In this document: one piece after another, positions 17,053-24,681 of the stretch
Layout: each line of letters begins with the position of its first letter
How positions within the stretch are numbered: position 1 is the stretch's first letter
NCBI GenBank assembly: GCA_947169265.1
Contig: CAMVPC010000010.1
Span: forward strand, 26,937 to 90,936
DNA: 64,000 nt
Reading direction: 5' to 3'
Source: an uncultured Prevotellaceae bacterium
GTDB lineage: Bacteria > Bacteroidota > Bacteroidia > Bacteroidales > Muribaculaceae
The notes under the pieces: model-generated
The model's input: the letters and a program-made list of their open reading frames with translations, nothing else
Told to the model about the DNA's origin: nothing
The model's database searches: none
Translations under genes and position numbers: made by a program

Positions 17053-18708
17053 TTAAAAGTTTTCGAGCCACTTGCGCAGCGACACATCGAGGCCCATGCG
17101 ACGGGCGAGTCGCGCGCGACGCGTATCGACCGAGCGGACGTTGTCGTAGCCTAACAAGAACTTGACAAACTCGCGTGAGAAGTCGCAACGCTCCAGGGCG
17201 AGGAAGCGTACATCTTCCTCACGAAGCTGCGGGAAAGCCTCACGCAAGCGCGTCACAAAGCCGTCGTGTTCACTATCGGCGATGGTGAGGATGCTTTGCC
17301 ACAGGGTGTCGCTGAACTGCGGCGAGCGCATCCGCTCTTCCATCTTGTGGTGGTAGGTCTTGGGAACCTTCCCCACCGTGTAATAGTCGAGCAACATTTC
17401 CTGGTCGGCGGCAAGCTCACACAACAATGCCTCGCGCAACTCGGCGTTGAGACCCTCGTGGCGGGCCACATCGCGCGAGAGCGACTGCAGTTCGGTCTGT
17501 AGCGTGGCGATTTGCATGCGGTTGCGACGGTTGCGCGTGAGCAGGCGATGGGCGATGAGGGCCAGCATCGCCAGAAGCAGCACCGCCAGTAGCGTCACCA
17601 CCAAGAACTTGTTGCGCCACGACACGGCGGCGAGCTCAGCCTGCGACTTGTCGTAGCGAGCCTCCACCTCCCTCAGCTGGGTCTGTAATGTGTTCAGTAG
17701 AATGGAGTCAGCAATCTCGCTCTTGCGCTCGGCATTTCTGTCGTACTCGTCAAAGTTGCCTTCCTTTTCGGCCAGGTATTTCAAGGTCATGCAGCGGAAC
17801 ATCTCGTCCTGCGCCGCATCGGCGCGCGGCTTGTGCTCGATATAGTATAGGGCCGAATCGCGGTTGCCCAGCTGCGCGTAGGCGAACGATGCATTCACCC
17901 AGGTGTGGCTCAGCGGATTGGGTGACATATAGTGTGCACCCTCGCGCAGCGTCTTCACCGCCACGTCCTTCGCCTTGGCGTAGTCGCCGCGCATATAATA
18001 ATAACCGGACATGAAACCGCGAATATTATAAATGCGCGTGCTGTCGCCAAGTTCAAGCGCAATCTTTTGCGCCGCACTCAGATATTGCCACGCACTGTCG
18101 AGGTCTTTCATGCGGTAAAGCGTGCCCACTTCGGTCAGGCAAGCACATTCATACTCGTAATGGCCCGTGGCGCGGAACAGCGGAGCAGCCTCCTTATATT
18201 TAAGCAACGGCACGCTGTCTTGCGTAAACTGCGCCTGCAGGATTTTCGCCATACGCAGCTTCGAGAACGCCAAATCGAAAGTGTAGCCGCCATCTCCGGC
18301 CAACTGCTCGGCACGCTTGAGCCACGCCACGGCGCCCGCCTTGTCGCCGGCCTCGTCGAGCGAAATGCCCTTGTAGAGCACCGCTCGCGCATAGAGTTCG
18401 CCGCCTTGAGGTTCGTAGTAACCCACCAAGCGGTTAATCACCGTGGTATCGAAAGGCAAATACTGCTTGTAAAGAAGTTGCTGGTGCAGCAGGGCGTAGA
18501 GCATGCGGTCGCCCTCGCTCGTGAGCGTCGCGCTATCCACGGCTTGCAGCTGCCGCCATGCCGCCACGCTGTCGCGGTCGACGATGCTGTCTACCGCCAA
18601 CAGACGCGTGTCGCCCGCCACGCCGCCCTCGCGACACCCCGTGAGCAAACACACCGCCACTATCAAGCAGAGAGCCAAGTGAGCTATGAGCCGTGAGCCG
18701 TGAGACAT
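17053..18708 (-). CDS. TPR lipoprotein with transmembrane helix and C-terminal HTH-like region
   Basis: I start it at 18708 (MSHGSRLIAHLALCL), which gives a lipobox LLTGC; the frame further upstream runs through the structured repeat and looks non-coding. 551 residues: TPR-like helices from about 30 to 300 (for example AYAQLGNRDSALYYIEH), a coiled coil, one membrane helix (about 346-367, VVTLLAVLLLAMLALIAH), a second coiled coil and a 120-residue C-terminal part with LREEDVRFLALERCDFSREFVKFLLG, which resembles an HTH. This periplasmic-TPR/TM/cytoplasmic-HTH design is a common Bacteroidetes sensor-regulator type; its ligand and targets are unknown. Having both a lipobox and a TM helix is odd and one of them may not function. 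Confidence 0.75.
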   Translation of the reverse strand: MSHGSRLIAHLALCLIVAVCLLTGCREGGVAGDTRLLAVDSIVDRDSVAAWRQLQAVDSATLTSEGDRMLYALLHQQLLYKQYLPFDTTVINRLVGYYEPQGGELYARAVLYKGISLDEAGDKAGAVAWLKRAEQLAGDGGYTFDLAFSKLRMAKILQAQFTQDSVPLLKYKEAAPLFRATGHYEYECACLTEVGTLYRMKDLDSAWQYLSAAQKIALELGDSTRIYNIRGFMSGYYYMRGDYAKAKDVAVKTLREGAHYMSPNPLSHTWVNASFAYAQLGNRDSALYYIEHKPRADAAQDEMFRCMTLKYLAEKEGNFDEYDRNAERKSEIADSILLNTLQTQLREVEARYDKSQAELAAVSWRNKFLVVTLLAVLLLAMLALIAHRLLTRNRRNRMQIATLQTELQSLSRDVARHEGLNAELREALLCELAADQEMLLDYYTVGKVPKTYHHKMEERMRSPQFSDTLWQSILTIADSEHDGFVTRLREAFPQLREEDVRFLALERCDFSREFVKFLLGYDNVRSVDTRRARLARRMGLDVSLRKWLENF

Positions 18709-18720
18709 GAGCTTTGAGCA

Positions 18721-18825
18721 GATAGCGCCGTGAGGCGCGACAGGGTTTAGGCAGGGGTGGAGCGCGCAGCGCGGAACCCCTGCAACGCGCGACCCACACA
18801 CCACATTAGCCCCGTAGGGGCGACA
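18721..18825. repeat. structured intergenic repeat (REP-like)
   Basis: Three GC-rich hairpins in about 100 bp: GCGCC-gtga-GGCGC (18725-18738), an 8-bp stem GCAGGGGT/ACCCCTGC (18751-18758 with 18776-18783) with GCGC pairs inside its loop, and CCCC-gta-GGGG (18810-18820). Composition is unlike the flanking spacer. Such multi-hairpin units are often dispersed in Bacteroidales genomes; only one copy is in this window. Confidence 0.55.
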
Positions 18826-18880
18826 GAAGGAGCTAGGAGATACTGATGTCATTGTCTCGGTTGTCAATCGCTTTTCGGCA

Positions 18881-19318
18881 TCATGCCGGTTCAATGACAA
18901 GGCGGTAATATAGATGGTCGGCTGAGTCCAATCCTTCAAAGAAATTACCGCTTTTCCATGCTTTGATTTTGAAGTGGATTTCGGTCACCTCTTGATTGGA
19001 GTAGGCCTGATTTGGCAAGTCGCCGCGGCGGAACTGCACAAGGTCCCGCTCGTCAGGTCCCTCGTAACCACTCCGGTCCTTTAAAAAAGGCGATGACGAC
19101 AAAAACTCGACATGCGATATGCGTGCAAAGACATTGTCTCCACTTATTTCACTAAACCTTACAGTCGCCGTGAACACGCAGTCGTCAATAGCGTCGTTAA
19201 ATGTAACAAGGTCTGCAAATGGATCCTCTTTCGTCGCCACTGGCTTGTCGTTGCCGCACGAGGCGAGCGGCAAGGCCAACAGCATGAGCATCAAGGTTAT
19301 AAATATGTTCTTTTTCAT
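18881..19318 (-). CDS. small lipoprotein, shared-leader paralogue 1
   Basis: 145 residues from MKKNIFITL; an in-frame Met two codons upstream is possible, but the paralogue at 22216 starts at the equivalent place. Lipobox LASC at about residue 21, so a lipid-anchored envelope protein. The mature part (FADLVTFNDAIDDCVFTATV...) has alternating strand-like stretches and the general plan of the two other paralogues, including ITEIHFKIKAW-type ending, but little residue identity. No known domain. Only 9 bp from the next lipoprotein gene upstream, so they share a transcript. Confidence 0.75.
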   Translation of the reverse strand: MKKNIFITLMLMLLALPLASCGNDKPVATKEDPFADLVTFNDAIDDCVFTATVRFSEISGDNVFARISHVEFLSSSPFLKDRSGYEGPDERDLVQFRRGDLPNQAYSNQEVTEIHFKIKAWKSGNFFEGLDSADHLYYRLVIEPA

Positions 19319-19320
19319 TG
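19248..19320 (-). repeat. conserved leader, copy 1 of 3
   Basis: 73 bp that encode the signal peptide and lipobox; nearly identical to 19647-19719 and 22604-22676, while the sequence beyond diverges at once. Confidence 0.85.
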
Positions 19321-19327
19321 TCATTCA

Positions 19328-19717
19328 TTAAATTAATTCTATAATTCCTTCCCAACACGTTTTCATATACTTGAAACTATCTAGGCCCATATATTCCTTA
19401 AAACTCAGTAATTTGAAATGAATTTCATCACCGATTACCATTTCTCGGCCTTGCAGGCAGCGTTGGTTAATGAGCAGAAGATGATCTTGTCTCGGATATT
19501 GAGCTATCTTATTATTTAACACTGAGGTTGGACAAGAAACAATTGACACCCATACATATTCCTCACCGGTTTCGCTGACTCGTGTCATTGGGGTAATTGT
19601 AGCCGTATATTCACCCTCGGGACCATCCATCATTTTAGGTTCATCGTCGTTGCCGCACGAGGCGAGCGGCAAGGCCAGCAGCACGAGCATCAAGGTTATA
19701 AATAAGTTCTTTTTCAT
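19328..19717 (-). CDS. small lipoprotein, shared-leader paralogue 2
   Basis: 129 residues from MKKNLFITLM, lipobox LASC at about 21, then NDDEP and a short acidic linker. The mature region contains EYVWVSIVSCP and EMVIGDEIHFKLLSF, the last resembling the corresponding segments of paralogues 1 and 3 (GDEIHFKL, GDVIFFRV), so the bodies are probably the same beta-rich fold, much diverged. Function unknown. Possible roles as an inhibitor or partner of the subtilase upstream rest only on position. Confidence 0.75.
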   Translation of the reverse strand: MKKNLFITLMLVLLALPLASCGNDDEPKMMDGPEGEYTATITPMTRVSETGEEYVWVSIVSCPTSVLNNKIAQYPRQDHLLLINQRCLQGREMVIGDEIHFKLLSFKEYMGLDSFKYMKTCWEGIIELI

Positions 19718-19719
19718 TG
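19647..19719 (-). repeat. conserved leader, copy 2 of 3
   Basis: Second copy of the 73-bp leader; differs from the others at only a few positions. Confidence 0.85.
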
Positions 19720-19810
19720 TCTTCATTGTTTGTGGTTTATCTTGTTTATCCTTTGGAATAAATCATGTAATCTCGTATTCTTTTATCAAAGCTCGATCTC
19801 TCCTCAAACT

Positions 19811-19851
19811 CCCCAAACTCCGTAGACCAAAACAGCTACGGAGTTCAGGGG
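19811..19851. terminator. hairpin downstream of the subtilase
   Basis: 10-bp perfect stem (19816-19825 with 19836-19845) flanked by C-run/G-run extension. There is no clear U-tract, so it may be a pausing or mRNA-end hairpin that lets some transcription into the lipoproteins beyond. Confidence 0.45.
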
Positions 19852-19876
19852 GTTAAAGAGTGCTCATTGCTCAAAG

Positions 19877-22213
19877 CTACTTCACTTGGATTTTCTCCAC
19901 GAGAGGCTCCTCGTCGTCGCCGGTGACGGCACGCACGACGTAGGTGCCGGCACGCCATGCACTCGTGTCGAGCTTGTAGCTGTCACCCTTCACGTGGGCA
20001 CGGTGCATGAGCGCGCCCCGCAACGTGTCGTAAACCTCCACGTCCCATTCCATGTCACCTCTCTCGCCGGTCCATTGCTCTGATTCTTGACGGATGAGGG
20101 TCAGCTCGTAGCCGGTGCCGGACGCCTGCACCTGCAGCGACGACGTGAGGTTGCCGTTGCCGCTCACCGGGAAGAACAGGAAGTGATAATCATTGCTCGT
20201 GGCATCTCCATTAACATAAATGTGGAATGGCATTCCTGTCGAACCGTATGGCAACGCAAAACGAACTTGCTGACTACTTGCAGGAGAATGGTAGAACTCC
20301 TCAGGTGTGATTCCTGAATGTGTGATAGTGGCACCCGAAAATGCAGGCGAATAAGCGTAAACCGTGCAACCCATGTGTACATAATTAGGGTAGTTTGGAA
20401 TTAAAGATTTACTGCTGATTGCCGGATGGTTCACACCGTAATAAGTACATGCCGATTGATAATATGTGCCTGTGTATTGTGTCGAAATAGGCATGTAAAG
20501 TCTTGTGATGTAAATGCTTCCGAAATAAATGTCGGCATACAAAGTGGCGTTGGTAGAAGAGTTGCTATTGACGATAAGCGTACATTGGTTTGTTGAAGGG
20601 CTGTTCTGGACTACTGTTACGTTTCCTGTAGCCGACCACACGACATTGAGGTGACTTGAAAGATTTGAAACGTAATATGTTTCACCAGTCTGCGTTAAAG
20701 CTTTTCCCACTATAGTCCTATCATTTCTAACAATGTTAACCGCCTCAAATGCATCAACCAACCCATAGCCATAAATCGTATCTTGGCCTACCGGGCCTAA
20801 ATCACGAGCCGTGGTTGTGAGCACATCTCTCACAAACTGCTCTGTTGCGGTAGGCATGAGAGAGAGCACCAAAGCCGCAACTCCTGCCACTTGGGGACAT
20901 GCCGCCGAAGTACCACCGAAATTCGTTGCATAATTTCCGGTAGAATTGAAGCCAATATTTCCCATCCTGTCAGTTGTGTAAATATCACTATAGCCGCCTA
21001 TTGCAACTAAGTCTAGACCAGTTCCTGTCTGGCTATAAGCACAAACGACACCTTCCTTGTCGATTGCGCCAACGGATATCACGCCACTATGACTAGCGGG
21101 ATAAGCTATACCTTGATAATATTGGGGATAGTTTCCTGATGAGAAAACAACCACACACCCTTTACCATTACGCCCCAAAGTCCGCGCATTATCTATTTCG
21201 TCATTTATATCATCCGACTCCGTTAAATACATCCATGAGCAACTTAATACATCAGCTCTACCGGCTGCCCATGAGATAGCTTCCGCTAATTGAGAGTCGG
21301 AAACAGAATATGACTGAAAATAATCACTTAATGCTTCAGTAAAAACATTTACAGGCAATATTTTCACGCCGCTTGCGATGCCCCGAACACCAATATTATT
21401 GTTGTTTGCAGCAATTATCCCGGCACATGCTGTGCCATGCGCTTGCCAATCATTATATTGGTTCGCATTAATCGGGGCACCAAGTGAATTGTTTTCACCT
21501 ATTGTGTACCCGGACAACAACCTGCCTTGCAAATCCTCATGGTCAAAATCCACGCCTGAATCAATGACTGCTACTACTATTGACGAGCTACCATTTGTGA
21601 TTGCCCATGCTGGCTCAGCATTTATGTCTATTCCCGGTGTTCCATAATTTTGCCCTGTATTTTTGAGGTAGTATTGATTTTGGTAATATGTGTTTTGAAA
21701 ATCAATTCGCGAATAAACTTCCGGTTTTGACCATTTTACATTAGGCAAACCATGAATAACATTAGCCATATACATCACATCCTCAGGAGAAGACACATGG
21801 CAGCGGAACTTTAATCTCAAGCCATCTTCTTTTTCCAATGAAATAAGGTCACCAAACATTTCAAGGATATCAGCGCAATCCCTTTTTTCTATTGTCTTTA
21901 CCACAATTGATGGCGCAATCAAAATTGTATCGCCTTTTGGGGACGTGTACATTCCCGACACATAAACAGAAGTATCGTTATCAACATTAGCCCTTTCAAT
22001 CAAACACCTGTCAGATGAAAGCGAAAGCCCATTGTTTTCTTTCTTCACTCGATTGAATGCATTGGCATCACCGGTTCTCTTAGTCGAAACAAGACTACAA
22101 CGAGAACTAATCTTGTTATAGGGCACATAAGTTCCTCGAATATAGAACCCACTTTGAGCAAAACAAGAGATGACGAACAGGGACATCAAAATACTTTGTA
22201 TTAATCGTTTCAT
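19877..22213 (-). CDS. secreted subtilisin-like serine protease (S8) with T9SS-like tail
   Basis: 778 residues. Signal peptide 1-19, then a propeptide-like region (to about 180), the S8 catalytic domain with Asp in VAVIDSGVDFDHEDLQG (about 218), His in HGTACAGIIAANNN (about 260) and Ser in GGTSAACPQVAGVAAL (about 436), a beta-rich region, and an 80-residue C-terminal domain ending in LDTSAWRAGTYVVRAVTGDD and EKIQVK. That tail has the G-x-Y-V-V-plus-basic ending typical of type A type IX secretion sorting domains. The codons of the N-terminal 600 residues are AT-rich, whereas the tail is GC-rich like the rest of the chromosome. Starts 2 bp after lipoprotein paralogue 3. Confidence 0.93.
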   Translation of the reverse strand: MKRLIQSILMSLFVISCFAQSGFYIRGTYVPYNKISSRCSLVSTKRTGDANAFNRVKKENNGLSLSSDRCLIERANVDNDTSVYVSGMYTSPKGDTILIAPSIVVKTIEKRDCADILEMFGDLISLEKEDGLRLKFRCHVSSPEDVMYMANVIHGLPNVKWSKPEVYSRIDFQNTYYQNQYYLKNTGQNYGTPGIDINAEPAWAITNGSSSIVVAVIDSGVDFDHEDLQGRLLSGYTIGENNSLGAPINANQYNDWQAHGTACAGIIAANNNNIGVRGIASGVKILPVNVFTEALSDYFQSYSVSDSQLAEAISWAAGRADVLSCSWMYLTESDDINDEIDNARTLGRNGKGCVVVFSSGNYPQYYQGIAYPASHSGVISVGAIDKEGVVCAYSQTGTGLDLVAIGGYSDIYTTDRMGNIGFNSTGNYATNFGGTSAACPQVAGVAALVLSLMPTATEQFVRDVLTTTARDLGPVGQDTIYGYGLVDAFEAVNIVRNDRTIVGKALTQTGETYYVSNLSSHLNVVWSATGNVTVVQNSPSTNQCTLIVNSNSSTNATLYADIYFGSIYITRLYMPISTQYTGTYYQSACTYYGVNHPAISSKSLIPNYPNYVHMGCTVYAYSPAFSGATITHSGITPEEFYHSPASSQQVRFALPYGSTGMPFHIYVNGDATSNDYHFLFFPVSGNGNLTSSLQVQASGTGYELTLIRQESEQWTGERGDMEWDVEVYDTLRGALMHRAHVKGDSYKLDTSAWRAGTYVVRAVTGDDEEPLVEKIQVK

Positions 22214-22215
22214 AA

Positions 22216-22674
22216 TTACTGATTTAAGAATTCAACAACACAATAATATTGAACTTCCTCAGGAATATTCAAACCGGGTAGATAAAATGGGAAATATTTC
22301 TTAATACGCACCGTATAGGTGCCATATTCTTTAAGAGCGCGGCCCGACACCCTGAAAAATATCACATCACCCGGTCCCGGGTGTTCATATCCCCCCATTT
22401 TCTCAGTGGTTATGTATGCACACGAGTATGTCGTGTTTTCGTTGACAATGCCAAACACTTTTGCAGAATACACTTTGTCGGTTCCTTGTTCATAGGTCTT
22501 CACATTTTCGATAAGATTGTCAATGTGATTTCCTAAAAGGTTATCCACATCAAGCAACTCGCCCACATCCACATCGTCGGGAGGGGTGACAACTGGTTCA
22601 TCGTCGTTGCCGCACGAGGCGAGGGGCAAAGCCAGCAGCATGAGCATCAAGGTTATAAATAAGTTCTCTTTCAT
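22216..22674 (-). CDS. small lipoprotein, shared-leader paralogue 3
   Basis: 152 residues, starting MKENLFITLM, lipobox LASC at about 21, then an acidic proline-containing linker (TPPDDVDVGELLDVDNL). Its mature part includes TTYSCAYITTEKM, GDVIFFRVSGRAL and YTVRIKKYFPF, strand-like and aligned in order with paralogues 1 and 2. First gene of the operon that continues into the subtilase 2 bp downstream. A propeptide-like or inhibitor role is possible but unproven. Confidence 0.8.
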   Translation of the reverse strand: MKENLFITLMLMLLALPLASCGNDDEPVVTPPDDVDVGELLDVDNLLGNHIDNLIENVKTYEQGTDKVYSAKVFGIVNENTTYSCAYITTEKMGGYEHPGPGDVIFFRVSGRALKEYGTYTVRIKKYFPFYLPGLNIPEEVQYYCVVEFLNQ

Positions 22675-22676
22675 TG
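22604..22676 (-). repeat. conserved leader, copy 3 of 3
   Basis: Third copy of the 73-bp leader, 2.9 kb from the other two with the subtilase between. Confidence 0.85.
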
Positions 22677-22783
22677 CTTTATATTATATTTAAATTTTAG
22701 TGTTTTATTGTTTGTTTCTTGTTGGCTTGATTTGGGTGTGTGGCGGGGTGGCGGATGTGCGGGTGCTTTACCCCTCGTGAGGG

Positions 22784-22816
22784 CAAAGATAGCGAGAATC
22801 GCCGGATAAAACAAAT
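22784..22816 (-). promoter_or_regulatory. promoter of the lipoprotein-subtilase operon
   Basis: Leftward TTTG (complement of 22813-22816), 21-bp spacer, TATCTTTG (complement of 22784-22791); leader of about 100 nt. Confidence 0.7.
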
Positions 22817-22884
22817 AAGAATTCATCATTTCAATTGAATTGAATTACATTAGTATTTCAGAGATGTTGTAGAAACATGGGGCG

Positions 22885-23241
22885 TCACTCGACGAGGAGG
22901 GTGCCCTCGTAGGCGGTGCCGTCGGCGAGGGTCACGGTGACGGTGTAGGAGCCGGCGTCGAGGGCGGGGACGGGCACGACGTTCTCGCCGGCGGCGAGCG
23001 GCGCGGCGGCCTCGGTGGCGCCGGTGGCGTCGTCGGTCACCTCGACGTAGCCGGCGGGCGCCGTCAAGTCAACCTCGACGGTGAGCGTCTCCTCCCCTCC
23101 GTCGTAAATCACCTCGGGAGGCGTGCCTTCGTTGTGGTCACCACTGCCCGTCTGGTTCATGTTAATCACTTGCCCGTCGTCGGCGAAACAGAAAGCCGGG
23201 TACAGAAATGTAGCCAGCATAAAAATTAAAAATTTCTTCAT
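22885..23241 (-). CDS. small secreted beta-sandwich protein, DUF3244-like
   Basis: 118 residues with a signal peptide (MKKFLIFMLATFLYPAFCFA) and then an Asn/Gly/Thr-rich linker before a C-terminal domain of about 70 residues (LTVEVDLTAPAGYVEVTDD ... AGSYTVTVTLADGTAYEGTL) with the strand pattern of Ig-like modules such as DUF3244. The last residues resemble the GxYxVxVxxxDG ending of carbohydrate-surface add-on domains. No enzyme motif. The gene is GC-rich and stands alone, with its own strong promoter and two upstream direct repeats. Confidence 0.65.
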   Translation of the reverse strand: MKKFLIFMLATFLYPAFCFADDGQVINMNQTGSGDHNEGTPPEVIYDGGEETLTVEVDLTAPAGYVEVTDDATGATEAAAPLAAGENVVPVPALDAGSYTVTVTLADGTAYEGTLLVE

Positions 23242-23297
23242 AGTTATTCATTTAACAGTTAGAAAAACAGGTCGGTTTTGAGGGTTAGGCCTCGCTA

Positions 23298-23398
23298 CAA
23301 AAATACAACACGAGGAAGAGTTTTCCAAAAAAAAATTGTTATCACCGACCCTATAACACACTGATTATCAAATAGCATTTTGAAAAAATTGTTATCAC
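23298..23398 (-). promoter_or_regulatory. promoter with two upstream direct repeats
   Basis: Leftward TTTG (complement of 23326-23329), 20 bp, TATTTTTG (complement of 23298-23305): full consensus. The 15-mer AAAAATTGTTATCAC occurs at 23331-23345, one base from the -33, and again at 23384-23398, in the same orientation and 53 bp apart, about five helical turns. Confidence 0.75.
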
Positions 23399-23520
23399 TT
23401 GCCCGAGGGTCAATTTAGGGTGCGTTTTTCAAGGAGATATTCGGCGTTTTTGAGTGTTTCCGGCCCGACAAACCATTATACAAAACGATTGCATTTTCAT
23501 AAATTGTGGATGCAATCAAA

Positions 23521-23554
23521 AAAACAGGCTGAGCGGTTTTGCTCAACCTGTTTT
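23521..23554 (-). terminator. terminator of the nucleoside phosphorylase gene
   Basis: 14-bp stem with one G-T wobble (23521-23534 with 23541-23554), AAAACAGG outer arm. It lies about 30 bp beyond the leftward stop. Confidence 0.7.
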
Positions 23555-23586
23555 GTGCTGGGTTATGTGAGTGGTGGTCTTGACTT

Positions 23587-24468
23587 TTAGTCGGCCAAGA
23601 GACGTTCGATGACCGTGGCAACCAACTCGTTGACGGCTGTCTTGTAGTTTGGGTTGGCCGTGGTGGCCACACGATTTGCGATAATCGAGCACACCGTCAT
23701 GGCGCGGTGTCCCAGCAACTTGGCCAGTCCCTGAAGCGCGGAACTCTCCATCTCATAGTTAGTGATGCGTCCGCCGTTGTACTCGAACTGCTCGATGCGC
23801 TTGTTCAATTCAGGCTCGGCGAGTTCCAGACGCACCTCGCGTCCCTGCGGACCATAGAAACCGACAGCCGAGATGGTATAGCCGCGCACCATATCGTCGC
23901 GACCGATTTTCTCGACCAGCATGGGGTCGGCATCGACCACATAAGGTTTGGCGAAGAGGGGATTCCACTTGACGAACTCGCAGAACCGCTTCTCAAACTC
24001 GAGGTCACAGTTGGCCATGCGGCCGGCATAGAAGTTGAGCACGCCGTCGAAGCCAATGGCCTTCGAAGCGATAACCGGAGTACCCACCGGCACATAAGGC
24101 TGGAGGCCGCCACTGGTGCCGATGCGCACAATGTTGAGCGTGCGGTGCTCGGGCTTGACCTGACGCGTCTCGAAATCCACGTTGGCCAGTGCATCGAGCT
24201 CGGTCATCACAATGTCGATATTGTCGGGACCAATGCCGTGGGAAAGGGCCATGATGGGCTTACCCTTATAGGTGCCGCCAATGGTGTGGAACTCACGGCT
24301 CGACACCTCGAAGTCTTGAGTGTCGAAATAGGAGGCGATCATGTTCACGCGGCCCGGGTCGCCGCACACGATGATGTTGTCGGTCAGCTGTTCGGGCTTC
24401 ACATGAATGTGGAACACACTGCCGTCACTGTTGATAATCAACTCGGAATCGGGTATAATCTTCGACAT
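23587..24468 (-). CDS. nucleoside phosphorylase (uridine phosphorylase-like)
   Basis: 293 residues of the PNP/UDP superfamily. Phosphate-binding GDPGRV is near residue 36, VRIGTSGGLQP near 112 is the superfamily signature, and the base/ribose region ITNYEMESSALQGLAKLLGH near 240 gives the Glu-Met-Glu that holds the ribose, with HRAMTVCSIIANR after it. It splits a nucleoside with phosphate into base and ribose-1-phosphate. The EMESSAL motif is usual for uridine phosphorylases, but purine activity cannot be ruled out. Single-gene unit with its own promoter and terminator. Confidence 0.9.
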   Translation of the reverse strand: MSKIIPDSELIINSDGSVFHIHVKPEQLTDNIIVCGDPGRVNMIASYFDTQDFEVSSREFHTIGGTYKGKPIMALSHGIGPDNIDIVMTELDALANVDFETRQVKPEHRTLNIVRIGTSGGLQPYVPVGTPVIASKAIGFDGVLNFYAGRMANCDLEFEKRFCEFVKWNPLFAKPYVVDADPMLVEKIGRDDMVRGYTISAVGFYGPQGREVRLELAEPELNKRIEQFEYNGGRITNYEMESSALQGLAKLLGHRAMTVCSIIANRVATTANPNYKTAVNELVATVIERLLAD

Positions 24469-24518
24469 AGCTGTAGGGGTATTTTAAGAGATGGTGGTTG
24501 AAAATTTGAAATAAAAAG

Positions 24519-24549
24519 CAAAGATAGCGATTATTTAGCACTTTTCAAA
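24519..24549 (-). promoter_or_regulatory. promoter of the nucleoside phosphorylase
   Basis: Leftward TTTG (complement of 24546-24549), 19-bp spacer, TATCTTTG (complement of 24519-24526), about 50 bp from the start codon. Confidence 0.7.
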
Positions 24550-24681
24550 ATCAAAGCTCCCATTTTTTTTCACACATCACCTATATTGCCCATTTATTGT
24601 CCATTTATGCGTCCATTTTGCGTCAATAAGGGTATAATATGCAAGGTAACGGCTTAGGTATTCGCCGCAAGTAATGGAGTG

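Noticed and set aside
23399..23590. 63-codon frame before the nucleoside phosphorylase terminator
   Set aside because: It spans the terminator and non-coding spacer; composition is not coding-like.
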